Shown: piece by piece, positions 22,221 to 34,028 of the stretch
How the letters are laid out: every line of letters starts with the position of its first letter
Position numbering within the stretch: the stretch's first letter is position 1
Origin: Asterella californica
Lineage: Eukaryota > Streptophyta > Marchantiopsida > Marchantiales > Aytoniaceae
Direction: 5' to 3'
Length of the DNA stretch: 64,000 nt
NCBI GenBank assembly: GCA_036924285.1
Contig: JAYKYS010000004.1
Span: forward strand, 12,556,001 to 12,620,000
Notes under the pieces: model-generated
Told to the model about the DNA's origin: nothing
What the model saw: only the letters and a program-made list of their open reading frames with translations
Databases searched by the model: none
Made by a program: the position numbers and the translations under genes

Positions 22221-23585
22221 CGGTCCCGCTTCCATGTTCCTGAGCAGGAAGTCCGTGCCAAACTGATGGTGAAGGCAATAGAGGGGGTGTAAAACCTGAG
22301 GTTGCGGGTGATATTCCTTTTACCGAAAGCAAAGTTACGGGTTCAGTTGTCGAAATTCATGAGTACCCAAACAGGTATCTCGTGACTTTTCGAATGATTT
22401 TCTTTGAATCTCGTCGGTTCCCCGGAAGTTTTACACGTACGAGTTCTACTAGCCAGTACTTGAGACGTCGTCTGGATTCTGTTTCCTTGCAGTGATAGCT
22501 TCGGGCAGTGCTCAGAATGTTAATTCAGATTGTAAGACTTCTATTCACATATTAGTTAGTGCTAGGCGTACCTTCACTTTTCTCATACTTCGGCGAATAG
22601 TATCAAGCATTGTCCTGCAGAAGAAACAGCTAGAAAATCAACGACGCATTGTATCATTCCACGCGTGACGTCTAAAGTAACGACGAAGTAAAAACCGCAA
22701 TAACGTGAAGTCGAGAAGAATACAGTACGTAAAGAACAGATTGCGACAAAATACACAGACCGAAGTCTGAGATATGAATACTAATCCAAGTGCAAGAATA
22801 ATGCGAATATCAACCGCGCGTTATTTCTGCTCAAGGTGCATATATATGGTTCCTGGCCCTTTACGGTGACATAAGATGCACATACTTCAAGTTGACGAAG
22901 TCACAGCGTTATCAGAACATGTCCTGGACTCTCCTTGGGTACTACAGACGTGAAAAGAATGCATGCAATAAACAATAATGCATAGTGGGAATGGAGGAAA
23001 TCTCAAGAGTTCGCCCACGGGATATATTACATTTGCTGGATATGTACAATCTTCTTCGGAATATTTCCGAAGAAGTCAGGGAGTCCTCTTCATCTTGTTA
23101 GGGAGTTACCCCACCGCAGCTTTCCTCTCCCCAAGCGTGTGTCACCACAAACACCATGAGTTTCATTTCACACTGATAAGTGGAGATGATATTGTCGGGG
23201 ACTCCCTAACTTTCACCTATATATTTAGTATTACGTTTATTTAATCAGAGAAGATTTACCTGTATCGAGGAGACAGACATTTTAAGTGCTAGGTTTATAA
23301 CACAGTCTTGATCTTGGTTTCACCTGTGCATCCACTTCACATACAGCTCCGAAGCCTAAGTAAGATCGAGCCTACATTCTCGGCCACAGTATTCATACAC
23401 ACAGAAGAAGACAGCTAAAGTACAACGTTCTGCAGGCTCACAGCCTTAGGATTCGCTTTTCATGAACGCTTCATGACACGCTATTGTAATGAGGATGCCA
23501 CCATGATCATGGACCTTCCTCAAGGGCGTGAGACGAACATACAGCATTCCTATCTTTGCTGGTGATGTATGATGTATGCCAATTT
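22221..23585. other. 3' flank of the DsbA-like gene, no gene seen
   Basis: No coding signal on either strand. A loose foldback pairs GTTAGGGAGT (about 23097) with ACTCCCTAAC (about 23202), plus a second CAGGGAGTCC/GGACTCCCT pairing. Confidence 0.35.
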
Positions 23586-26543
23586 TCATTCCGGCTGCGC
23601 GACCAATTCGAAAGCTTCAACGAACGCTGACACAGGCTGAGCCCCGGAAAGCTGCACTTTGTCCCCTATCTGCATGAAGGGAGAGCCATTTGTCAAAACA
23701 ATCCGCTACTGAGACCCGAGGGACTTCCATCTATGAGAAAGAGAGAACTCAAACTGGTGTTCTCACCTTAAAATGTGGTACCCCATTTATTCCTGCAGCA
23801 TATTTCTTTATCTCCCCGTAAACCTGTCATACCCGAAACTAAAAGGTAAGTATGGAAAACGATGAGATACGGTGTTTTGAGTGTAATCAGAAGCAGCATC
23901 CTATCAGAGATCCAACTTACTTTTTACTTGAACAAAAACAGAGGTTAACGTAACCCAACCCACCCACCTCTTTCACTCCCATGTTCGGATCGTCAAGCAG
24001 TTGTTCTGCGCCATCCACGCCCGCCTTTTGGGCAGCACTGATGAGTACCTGCCTGGATATATCAAGAAACGAGGAGCCGTCAGCAGCTGCTAAAATTCAG
24101 TGGAAACCAAAACAGTCTCTTGCTATGGGCACAAACATTCCCAGCCTCTCCCACAGCCCCCAAAGTCCGCGCAGCATGGCAGGAACATGCTTCTACTATG
24201 CGCACTTGCTTTCTCATATTTAAGTTCATTTCAGTACCGAACTGTGACGAACGACTTAACTAGGAAAGCTCTAACGCTTTACAGGTGCTCTTATCTTAAG
24301 TATGTCAACCTTCCAACATATCCTTTGCAACTTTGAACAACAAGAGCTGATACAGAAAATGTTGCATTGAGATAACACTCGCAACACCTAACATTGTAAA
24401 ACCAAAATGGCTGGGCGCCGGGAGAAACTATTGGCAAACAAAGACATTATAAGAAATACCCTCGGTAGCTCGTACAGCATAGTTAGCCACATGTTACGAA
24501 ATAATTCAGAAAATACCCTCTATTAACAATACTGCATGGTCCGCTCCCCTTTTGTCATAAGCATCAGTCGAGATAAAGGAGCGTAGGAGCATGAGCGATG
24601 TCGGAAGGAAGACGATGACTTGACAAGGATGAACGGATATCAGAATAGAGTCAGATAACCGATAGACATGCATTTTACAAACAAGTGTTCCAGCGAGCCC
24701 AATGCCATTTATCTCTTCTGAATCGCACAAAGCCACCAGAGCTCTTAAGCGGTAAGGACTATAGGCATGCCATGGACCGGGTACTCTCACTCTATATCGC
24801 CTAGACTTACAGCCGAAAACCCACCGAACGACGGATTCTCGAACAAAAATGGTCATTCTATAAGATCTTTCATGAAGTGTGGCAGTCCGCGCAATGCGGG
24901 TAGAAACACGAACATCCCATGTAAAACGTCCAAAATAGAACATCATTACCGAAGTTAAGAGATGAGGACTGACAATGGACTAAATTTTATTATCAACGTC
25001 AATTTACAGTAGACAGGCAAGCAAAGCTTATATAAACCTAAAGAATACTGGAAGTCGAGGAACATTCTACTAGAAAACACAGCCTTGACTCACCTGTCAC
25101 CAATGTACTTCTCTTGCGAAAAGTAGTTAGTAAACAGCTCGTCCACCAGCTTGTTCTGTTTGTCAAGACCTTGGCGACCTGCCAGATCAATCAGGCGGTG
25201 GCTATCCAGTGTATTACCACTGCGCAAGCAGTATCAAGCAACCATCCAAAGGCCGAATCAGCTAGAGAACGAGAAGTAACTCTTGTTTGCTAATGCACAT
25301 TATTTCTGAAAATCTTACTCCATTAATTTATGAATACTTTGATCACTGCAAGTTTCGAGATGCATAATCTGCTTCGGGTATTTTTTGTTAAAGTATCTGG
25401 AGTTTATACTTCCGAGTTATTTTGTCCTTCTGTACAGCGTTTTCAGCTACTCTTACTTCGCTTCTCTGATAGCGGTGTGTTTTCCAGACTCGGCGTCATA
25501 CAACGTACCTCCATTGCCGCGGGGCAGAAATGCAGAGTAAGCAGATTTTACTCTGTTCCGGCACGCCATCTGAGCTGTATCCCCCTTGACTTTGGACCTT
25601 AGCAACAAAAGTCTCTCTTCCAATCTTTTTTGCAGCGCAGGATTCAAGAATTTGCTTCCCTTTAAAACATTGATGATGTTATATTTTCCCTAGGTAAGTA
25701 TCCGTGTTGGGCTAAATGAAAGTTAGAAACTAGTAACCAGTAATTTAACAATCTGCAACACTCTTGACAATAACCCCTTATCTGCCAAATATGGACTGCT
25801 GAAAGTTTCTCCAAGAAAATTGGCAGAAAGAAACTATCACAAGTCTATCACAGCTCTCAAGGAAACAGCTCAGGGCTCACAGCACAAGGAAACAACTTAC
25901 GTCTTACCACCCATCGAGTATCGCTCACCGACCGCGGCAAACGCCTGCAAAAGGAAATCACAGCAAATTCAACACAGGAACTAACCCTTCCACTGTGCAA
26001 GTTTCAAACACCGTGAAGTGCGTCTCATCAGTTGACCAGAACGGTAGTTACACCGCACCTGTCCCATTCGATCAGTCAAAGACTGCGCCCGCGAACTGCC
26101 GAATTTCTCCTTGTAATGTTCTAGTTTGTCTACTCCTTCTTTCGGCGCACTCGGGTTCAGCATGTAAGGATGCCATCTGACCTGATGTCACAAGCCGACA
26201 GATTAAGTTCGTGTGCCGCCTGAAGCCTTTAAACTGATCTCGTGTATCATTATTTTTTACCTACCTACAAAGACAACCGAGAAAAATAGCCAGCCACTTA
26301 TGCAGCCACTGATCGATGCCTTTCAACCTGAACATGCGACTAAAGAGTGCATGACGACACCAGGAGTCAGTAATCGGAATCGATCACAGGATACCGAATT
26401 CACGTGTGAGAGTGCAGAAGTACCTCAAAATCGTATTTGCCTTTGCAGGACTCCATAGCCTTCTCAAGATATCTCTTGCCGATGAAGCACCACGGACAAA
26501 CAGTATCTGAGACAACATCAATTTTTATGACCTTCCTCGCCAT
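23586..26543 (-). CDS. DsbA-like (FrnE-type) thioredoxin-fold oxidoreductase, spliced
   Basis: Exons on the minus strand with GT-AG borders: 26424-26543, 26059-26181, 25908-25944, 25094-25219, 23968-24052, 23767-23823, 23586-23669. The ATG at 26541-26543 gives MARKVIKIDVVSDTVCPWCF. CPWC at residues 16-19 is the redox motif. Next come RWHPYMLNPSAPKEGVDK, GNTLDSHRLIDLAGRQGLDK and INGVPHFK (the cis-Pro loop), with a stop after AQPE. Total is about 210 aa, as in plant DSBA-like proteins. The alpha-helical insert sits between the active site and GVP. The join of exons 3 and 4 is out of phase as read and needs a micro-exon of a few bases, which I could not place. Probable thiol-disulfide or GSH-linked oxidoreductase; no signal peptide, so probably cytosolic. 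Confidence 0.85.
25453..25647 (-). other. Exon-like ORF inside a DsbA-like gene intron
   Basis: A 64-codon open stretch on the same strand as the host gene lies in the intron between exons 3 and 4. It reads NPALQKRLEERLLLLRSKVK then MACRNRVKSAYSAF, a heptad-like basic helix. It does not match the DSBA family and would break the domain if spliced in. It may be a relic of another sequence or chance. Confidence 0.2.
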
Positions 26544-27282
26544 GATTCGCTTGTCGTCGATCCTGCTCGACACTCGTACACTTCCACTCCCAGACGCTGA
26601 ATCCTTCTCCTCTGTTTAGTTAAGTGCAGCGGAGGTTCCAATACTCTAATCCCAGTTCAATCATCTCAAAGGCTGATCGTCTGCCACCATTTTAGTCTCC
26701 CGTTTTCGTGGTTTCAAGCACGGCAGAACGAAGATCCAGGCGAAATTACCTTCCGAAGCAAACGAGGATTCTTGAAGCTTCGGTCAAGTCGTTATAGGCG
26801 ACTCCAATCTGTCACGTCAAATGAGTGTATCTTGTGTACGACATGTTCAAGGAGGGGTGGTACAATTGCTAAACAAAACAGAGACCAGACCTTTTCTCCT
26901 TTTCTCCTTTTCCCTGAACTTTTGCTTTTGCTATGCGTTAGCGTAGCAATACGTCTATTGTGAAAAACCGGAAAAGAAGGGGGGAAGTTTTTGTCGTGTA
27001 GCGGAACGGACGGAGGCATTGTTAAAACCGGAAGGGGAAAGGAAGTAGCGGGAACGGACGGATGGAGTCGTTGTGAAAACCCGGAAAGAGAAAGGGTTAG
27101 GATCGATGCGGAGAAATCCCTAACGCGTAGCCCCGCAATTCACTTCAAGCGTAGCTCCTTGTTTCATATCGTTTTCTGACCTTGAATGTTACTTCAAGCC
27201 AATCCATGGACACGTAAGGTTTCTGGAACGTTGAGAATCATTCGACCCTCGAACGGATCGAAAGGTGAGAACGCTCCTAGCG
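26544..27282. promoter_or_regulatory. Shared divergent promoter region
   Basis: 739 bases separate the start codons of the DsbA-like gene (leftward) and the prefoldin gene (rightward). Seen: a CT-rich tract (26890-26930, CTCCTTTTCTCCTTTTCCC), a near-palindrome (GCTATGCGTTAGCGTAGC, 26929-26946) and the purine-rich repeat (26950-27170). No clear TATA box for either gene. Co-regulation is inference from the arrangement. Confidence 0.5.
26950..27170. repeat. Purine-rich dispersed repeat, intergenic copy
   Basis: Contains three AACCGGAA/AACCCGGAAA motifs at roughly 50-base spacing, TTTGTCGTGTAGCGGAACGG, and the TAGCCCCGCAATT..CAAGCGTAGCT(C)CTTGTTT end found near 22170-22215. It lies within about 110-330 bases upstream of the prefoldin start codon. 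Confidence 0.55.
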
Positions 27283-27726
27283 ATGGCGGGTGTTCCGGCA
27301 GATGAGCATCTTGAATTGATGAACGAGCAGGCTGTGGCGGGAAAATGGAGTTACCTGAGGTCCGAGCTGAATCAGCTTCACTCTAAAATCACCGAGATGG
27401 AGATGGAATTGAGTGAACACACGTTGGTGATCGGCGCAATTCAATTTCTGGATCCCAGCAGGAAGTGCTTTCGAATGATCGGAGGGGTGCTCGTTGAAAG
27501 AACTGTTGCGGAGGTTTTACCGGCCGTGCAAAGAAATAAGGATGGTCTGCTTGAGGTGATCTCGAGACTTAACGAGGCGCAAGAAAAGAAAAGGAAAGAA
27601 TTAGCAGAATTTGAAGCCAAGTACAAGATCAAGATACGGAGAGGAGGGGAGCAGGAGAAGGTGCCTGAGCAAGAGAAGAAGAGGGAAGGGGCTGCACAAG
27701 GCGTGCTTGTGGGGCCAGCCATGTGA
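27283..27726 (+). CDS. PFD2: Prefoldin subunit 2
   Basis: One uninterrupted exon of 147 codons. The ATG at 27283 is the first in frame and gives MAGVPADEH. Two long heptad helices flank a beta-hairpin block: SELNQLHSKITEME (28-41), SRKCFRMIGGVLVERTV (59-75), then EAQEKKRKELAEFEAKYKIK (98-117). CFRMIGGVLVERT is the signature of beta-class prefoldin subunit 2. Prefoldin is a hexameric cytosolic co-chaperone that delivers unfolded actin and tubulin to the CCT chaperonin. Length is normal for plants, with a charged tail (GGEQEKVPEQEKKREG). It is transcribed divergently from the DsbA-like gene. Confidence 0.95.
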   Translation: MAGVPADEHLELMNEQAVAGKWSYLRSELNQLHSKITEMEMELSEHTLVIGAIQFLDPSRKCFRMIGGVLVERTVAEVLPAVQRNKDGLLEVISRLNEAQEKKRKELAEFEAKYKIKIRRGGEQEKVPEQEKKREGAAQGVLVGPAM

Positions 27727-28669
27727 AGCCTGGAAATGCAGTCGATTATGTTCGCTTGCTTGTTCAAGAAATGGTTTAGGGTTTTGATGTTGCGCAGATT
27801 TTGGGGGATGCTCTCAGTAGTCATACATCCTGTGAGGATTTTGTTCGGGATGCAGTTGCATCCGGTCAATTTAGATACAGAAGCTCACCAACCTCAGAGT
27901 AATCTGTTCTCGGGATAAGTAGGATGGAAATCAGACAGGTTTTAACTATATTCGGTTCTCTAGCTGAGGTTGGAGTTTGTGTGCAATTAGCTGCACAAAT
28001 TATCCAATTCGTTTTTGTACCATAGTTTGTGAAGTCTCTGATTGAGCACAATAGGTATAGTTTGCACTTTGACGTGTCAAGATGAACGTACGTGAGTCTA
28101 GGCTTTGAAATGGCAAGGTATTCCAGTTACAATGTTACATGTAAAGGTGAAGGTTAGATCCGTTTTGTCCATTTGAGGATGTAAGGACTTCTTTTTCTGC
28201 ATGATATTCTTTCTGCTTTTGTGTTTGCAGTCGCCGAGCTCAGAAACTTCCATTTGATCTCTCGTCTTGTTGTATATTCATTTTGCAAGTTGTATAAACC
28301 CCCTTAGCAGCAGAGTGTGTTAATGAAAGCTTGTGTCTTTATCTTTGTCGTAGATGGGGCTTTCCGTTCTTCGTGTTCCGAACAGGGTACCTGGTGATAC
28401 TGCGCTCCTCTCTCTAGCGATGCGCGAGGTCGCCTAATTTTCTTGTTAGAGCATCTCCATAGCGGCCCGCTAAATCGACCTGTAGTGTAATTTGCATAGG
28501 TTTTCCGGGACTTTGACATGAGTTCAGCGGCCACTCTCTTGTCATCATAACTTTCCAGGAGCTCGTGCTTTTACTTGTTTCCTAGTTTGTAATGCAGGAA
28601 CTCAATCAGGTGCGGCGCAGTACGAAACTTCAAAGACTAAATTGGGCTAAGTAGTTACATGACAGGAAC
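27727..28669. other. 3' flank of the prefoldin gene
   Basis: No coding signal. It begins with the probable 3' UTR. I see nothing else that I can support. Confidence 0.35.
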
Positions 28670-28677
28670 TATTTGAT

Positions 28678-29580
28678 TTGAGTGAGTTTTGTGCTGCCGG
28701 GCTGGAGTCGGAAGGGCTTAGCACTTTGCGTCTTGATCTTTGTGAACTTGGCCATGTTCTTGACGATCTTCTCGAGATCTGGAGGGAGAAGACAGTTAAG
28801 AGTGTGGATGAGCTCTTTGTGGGGAGGTACGTCTTTTTGAGCTGGAGCATTTTGCACACTAAAGGTCCTGTGTGGACGTCAATTTTGCCGTGGGACATGA
28901 TGATCCCAGCAAGAAATCTTCTGGTGCAGGTTTCTTTTCGGCCTTGGAAGAAGCCTCCATGCCATCATCCGCCAGAATTGCAGTATCGATGTTTGAGAGT
29001 GGAAGACATACATGCTATATACTTTCACGATGATAGAGGAGAGATTGTCAGTGGGAAGCATCAGTATGCAATCGCCTGAGGCATGGAGCTTCCCTCAGTC
29101 TTTTGCTGTCATTGCTACAAGCTGGGCCGTGTTACTCTGAAAGCAGAAAATAGTTCGCGAGGATAACTAGGGTGTTACACAGAATGGTGACCTGCTCGAT
29201 CTCCTTGAGCAGTATGTGAAGGACGTTTTGAAGGATGGAGCCCTATATCAATTTCTCGAATCTCTTCTTCAATCCTGGCTTCGTATGTTGATGCCCTTTG
29301 CAAGAGCGTCTCTGATGGACAAAATCATCATGCTGGAGTGTTTTCTTCTGCGGACTTGCTTCTTGAGGAGGTCTAAGTGGAAGCAAGCAACAGAAGCTGC
29401 TTGAGTCCGCTGGAGTTGATGTGGAGACTGTTAAGGCCCTTCTAAGATGGGGCTCCGCTACATTCTGGACGAGAGATATCATAAATCAGCTCCTGGGGCC
29501 AGGCCATGACTGCGGAGCCTTCAAGGATGTGGACAACCTGTCTCTTGAAGGAGTCTTAGGGACTTTGTAAGAGTTTTCCA
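28678..29580 (+). pseudogene. Unrecognised, probably decayed coding sequence
   Basis: An open stretch from 28678 to 29079 reads like protein (SEFCAAGLESEGLSTLRL, VDELFVGRYVFLSWSIL, LRVEDIHAIYFHDDRGE) and ends at TGA. Further on, in shifting frames, come DLLDLLEQYVKDVLKDGALY (29189), SYVDALCKSVSDGQNHHAG (about 29280) and AGVDVETVKALLRWGSATFW (29415), then DIINQLLGPGHDCGAFKD. Codon choice and hydrophobic periodicity favour the plus strand, but frame changes at about 29270 and 29390 break it. I do not recognise the family. It could also be an intron-containing gene I cannot assemble. Confidence 0.3.
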
Positions 29581-29599
29581 AACTCGAGCCCTGGTTGGC

Positions 29600-31130
29600 G
29601 GTATTTTGGTGGGGCAGTGGATGGCAATCTTCTCAAAAGCATTCTTGGGAGAGTCATGACGACGATGCTAGACAGTACCTTTGAAAATCTTCGGGGCAAG
29701 TGTGTATCCCTTCTGGATTCTTCATTCCTGTAAAGGAGGAGCAAGCAAGCTGTGGTGATTTGAACCTCCCCTGCTATGTGGAGGATCTTTGACGAACGCT
29801 GTCTGTTAACAATGACGTGGATACAACGGTCAGAGGAGTGATTGTTCATGCTATCAAAAGATGATAGGAGATTGGACGGTGGTTCCAAGTTACGAGTGTC
29901 ATCGAAGCCAAGATGTAACCAGTGTGCAATTTGCGGTTTACGTCTTGGACCCATAGGCTGCAGTATCTGAAATCATGACAGAAGGGCGTTCAAACCCCAA
30001 TTTTAACCGTCGAGCCGACGGGTGCAGACGCCGCTGAGTGCTCGAATACTGAAAGCTCTGTGGAATTAATTTAGCTAATTTGCTACAAGGCTCCGTTATT
30101 GTACAGTGTGAGTACTCAACTCGGTCTGAATGACTTCAACGATTCTACATGAGGCTTGGTGATACAGGATCAGATATCAAGTACAAAAAGTTGGGGCAGG
30201 CAAAACTAGGACGCGATGGTGTACACAACTGTACAGCACTGCCTCGTGGTACATCATGCAGCTCAGCGGAGTCTTCCCATTGTAAACCTTATTTCGCTTA
30301 TCGTTCTTATCCGAGCCAGAAGGGCCCACCGCGAAAAGGCGATTGTTTTATCTCGGTTGGCGTGTAACTACTGTAGTCTTCACACTGTGTAGCTTGGTAT
30401 TGCGGATTTCGCGGGAGAAAGCGTGTTTGACGTGACGTGGAGAGGCAGTTCGCGCGAAATCCACATGCACACGGTTTGGCAACGTACGGTGCTCTGAGGC
30501 GATTGCCAACATCGGGCCTTTGAGCAGAGGTGAGAAATATTTTTCGTGTTTTCAAGAGACAATTTGTACGTTTTGTACGTTTTTCTAAACTCGCTTCGAG
30601 GAGCTTTGAGTACAAGGTTCTTTGCGGAGAGGAAAACACACAGAGGACAATGCCTGCGAGCGAGTCGTTTCATATCGTTCTATTAAAACATGACTGCATT
30701 GGAGGCAGAAAGTTACAAGCGCAAAATGTCGGGAGTCTTCATGTTTGGTTTCAAATCGTGAGCGATGCCAGGCACATTATCGCTGCGTCATCTTGGAAGT
30801 CTGGAAGAGGAATACATAGGAAGTAGAGTCCACCTGGAGAGTAACAATAAAATAGCAGAACAGTAAAGTTGAAGAGAAGCAAAACTACAAGCAGACCAGT
30901 ACCTACGTACAGCAGAACAGAGAGGGCAAGACTACTAGCACTCTTTCACATGTTACAGGATAGAACAAGCAAGGCCACTCTCTTTACTTTTAAAAGAATA
31001 GTTACGTTCGAAATGGAGAGAGGAACTACTAGAGAGCAATGCACAGCGGTAGTAGCGAAAGTATCAGCGTGTGTCATCATCGACCCAAAAGTAATCAAAC
31101 AGAAAAAAGAGTAAGACTCCGGGGTATCTT
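29600..31130. other. Gene-less sequence left of the transposon nest
   Basis: Scattered short ORFs on both strands, none with recognisable motifs. I see no RNA gene or repeat. Confidence 0.35.
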
Positions 31131-31149
31131 CTTATGATAGAGAAAGACA

Positions 31150-31225
31150 CAAATAGGTAGTCAATGCTTCTCTAGTCTCAGCTGCACAAATAGGTAGTCA
31201 CTACTTTTCTAGTCTCAGGTGCACC
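31150..31225. repeat. Two tandem copies of about 40 bp
   Basis: CAAATAGGTAGTCA.T.CTT(T)TCTAGTCTCAG.TGCA occurs twice, head to tail. It overlaps the C-terminal end of the PIF transposase reading frame. Confidence 0.7.
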
Positions 31226-32098
31226 TTGCGCCAATCGACCTGTGCTAGTAGCAGTTGGTTCTCGAATCTCTATCTCCACTTGTTCAACTTTTAAATATGA
31301 ACGCTTTAGTAGAATATTGTGCAAAATGCAACAACAATGGATGAGCATAGGGTGCCAATAAACAGAGGAGAAGATTTCAATGTCTAGAATTCGGTCACTT
31401 CTGCTGCAGGAGTCCATATGCTTACTTTATCACCATTCAGATGACGTGCGAATCATTAGAGACCCACTCTAAAAAGTCATTAGCCATCCTTGAGTTATGT
31501 GACGTCATCAAAAATTTCCTGAGTTGGTAGCCGGAGTCACGTAGAAGATATGGCTGTAATTTATAATCATCGTTAATGCGTAAGATGGATGTAATTAAAT
31601 ACTGCCCAGCAACAACCTTCTGATAGAAAGAAGAATTGCATAACAACCTATCTGTAACATCTATTGTGGGCAACCAGACAGACATTGGTTGCCTACAATA
31701 GATGTCTAAGAAGATTCCGTTGTTGTCCACAATTTCATGCATGGCAAAGAAACAAAAGTCTTTGTGGTTGTAGTAGTTGGCAACTAATTCATGATCAGCG
31801 GGTACTCTGATTGGAATTTAGTTCTGTCAATTTGGGTAAGCCACAAAGTCTTTTGAACCCTTCATTCACTTGTTGCAATTTAGTTCCTGTCAATTTGGGT
31901 AAGCCACAAAGTCTTTTGAACCCTTCATTCACTTGTTGAAATTTAGTTCCTGTCAATTTGGGTAAGCCACAAAGTCTTTTGAACCCTTCATTCACTTGTT
32001 GCAATCTGCATCCGAAAGCCAAGCCAGATATCTGCCCACCAAGCATTGAAACTAGTACATGAATCTCTTTGGGTACTATATCTTTAGCAGTGAATTCT
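31178..32098 (-). pseudogene. PIF/Harbinger transposase, C-terminal part
   Basis: Reading leftward: VPKEIHVLVSMLGG, then QQVNEGFKRLCGLPKLTGTK repeated three times, then IVDNNGIFLDIYCRQPMSVW (31437-31742, first catalytic Asp region), YLLRDSGYQLRKFLMTSHNS (second Asp), MANDFLE, and finally WHPMLIHCCCILHNILLKRS (31178-31417). This is the order of DDE superfamily Tnp4 (HARBI1-like) proteins. Frame changes occur after the repeat and near 31430. The N-terminal part lies at 49385-49600, because element E4 inserted between the two halves at AGAAT (minus strand). Confidence 0.8.
31812..32004 (-). repeat. 63-bp in-frame triplication in the PIF transposase
   Basis: Three head-to-tail copies of a 63-base unit encode QQVNEGFKRLCGLPKLTGTK. 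The copy furthest downstream in the gene has lost one C (near 31822), which shifts the frame after it. Copies are nearly identical, so the expansion is much younger than the decay of the transposase. Confidence 0.9.
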
Positions 32099-33288
32099 TT
32101 CGTACACTTATCGTCTTGTTGGGCCAGCAGAAGCTCTTGTTCAATAGTTCACGAAACTCACAACTTTAACTTGTAAATCAAAATCACAAGTTAGTGCCCA
32201 TGCGTCTTTATCTTTAACTTTGTTTGGTTTTGATCAGAGCCGGACCGTCTCCTTAATCATCAAGCTTAGCATTCCTTAAGTCCCGACCTAGACTCTTCTA
32301 GGTCGGTCCTAAAACATGAGCAAGTCTCAAGATGACTTGAGACGGACTTCTCATAAAGTCCAAGGACTTGAACGGTGTCTCCAACACACCTAGCGGCCCA
32401 ACTGCCCGTGATGACCGTTTGGGTCTAGGTTCTCGAACGGTGGTCTAACGCGCCGTCTCGTTCTCTAGTCTTGCTCCAGCTCTTAAATCGTTCCTAAGTC
32501 CAGACATCCAAGTCTAGACCAGAACGTACCTTAGATTAGTTTTTCTAAGGCGGAAGCCTCCTAAAGAGTAACGGAGTGGCCCAACCATCACCTCATGCCT
32601 CTAGAGTCCGCCCGCTGAACCCTGGGGTCTGGTTACTCGTCCTGGCCCACTCAGGCATCGAGCCCTTCCATATATATTTCTGGGGATCGGCGGCTCCGTC
32701 CTCCTCTTTGATCTCTGGAAATTATATCACAACTCGATCACAAGATCAGTCATAATTCTCAGCTCAAAGATCAATTCGAGGAGTTCTGTATATCATTAGA
32801 AAGCTCTCGCCGAGACCTTTCCAATGATATCTTACTCGCCTAGAGATCTTACATGGAGCTTCGTTCACAACCTAAAACGTTGCTGGAGCTCCAACACTTA
32901 GTCATTTTCTAAAGACATGTGGTCCATACCAAGACTAGAACCCTATGGTTCGGACTAGCGTCCGAATAAGGTCAGTCTGCATCTCGGACTCACGTCTCGA
33001 TCCCATGTCTTAGACTTATGTCTCAGACCTATATCTCAGATTTATATTTTGGTCCGTTTTCAGACTTGCCTCCTTAGGTCAGCGTTCGTCTGGGGTCGTC
33101 TTGGGATAGGCCTTTATGTCCTAACCCAATGTTCTAACCTTGGTTCAGAGAACCACTTAGGGTTCATCTGATCCCGACTTCCCGGCCAAGTCGTTCAGTC
33201 CTACTCGCAACGTTCCCAACCTAGCGCAAGTCCACTAGGGTTCTGTTGTTCTCATCTGCGCTCGATCTTGAGACTGAGGGTCGTGACA
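32099..33288 (-). repeat. 3' LTR of chromovirus E4
   Basis: It aligns over its length with 48284-49384. It starts TGTCACGACC on the minus strand at 33288, just after a purine-rich tract (AAAGTGGAGGTGAA, a good polypurine primer). Flanks are ATTCT at 32094-32098 and ATTCT at 49385-49389, a perfect 5-bp target duplication for the whole element. The two LTRs differ at many positions and by indels, so E4 is old. Confidence 0.8.
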
Positions 33289-34028
33289 TTCACCTCCACT
33301 TTGGAGGTTGATGCTCTCATCAACAATGATCCTTAAGTTAACGCCAAGTTCAGAATGGGTAGCCAACCCCTTGGCGCCAGAATTGCATTCTGGTAGCTAA
33401 CCCGCAATTCTTTTCTTGGCTTGAGTCTTAAATAGTCGCTATAACACTTAGAAAATTCCAACTAGTCTCGGGAAAGCCTAACCTTTTTGACCGTCCCTAA
33501 ACAAAATTAGTTGACAATTTCTAAACATTTTACTCAAGACTCTAACTTGCTAACTTATAAGTATTCACACCTACTTACGGGGTCTCCCGAAGCTCACTTT
33601 TTGGTCGCAACCTGATTTGACTTAGACGCGCGGCTGAGTTTACTTTGCAGTTAGAAAATCGCAACGCAAGATCACCCCAAGCCCCAAGACAAGTATGAAA
33701 ATTTTTACTTGCTTTGCCAACGCTATGGCAAATCTTAGTCTCGATTTAGATGCTTATCCAAACCAGCTCGCTTTTTTTTTAGTGTGCTTCGTTCCTCCTC
33801 TTGACAACATCCTAGGCATCTGATCAGAACTAGTCATAGCCATGCACTCTCAATACACTTAGACAATTTTCAAGAAACATAATCTTTGTTTTCACAAAAT
33901 ACAAGGTAAAGCTATAAAGTCCATCAGCTCAAGTCGTCTCAAGTTGCTAGTCGTATGATTTGTCATTCCTTCACTCCTCGTTGAAAGGAGATGTCCTCAT
34001 CTTGCTAACGCCCTTGTTGTCCTTGTCG
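33289..34028. other. E4 sequence between pol and the 3' LTR
   Basis: No coding signal. It is the untranslated 3' part of E4. An 11-base T run lies at 33770-33780. Confidence 0.45.

Noticed and set aside
23097..23212. Possible MITE from the GTTAGGGAGT/ACTCCCTAAC foldback
   Set aside because: Arms are short and imperfect, with no target duplication. Kept only as a note in the flank entry.
24506..24946. 146-codon ORF on the minus strand in a DsbA-like gene intron
   Set aside because: No recognisable motif and Arg/Ser-rich chance-like composition. It overlaps intron sequence with clear flanking exon borders.
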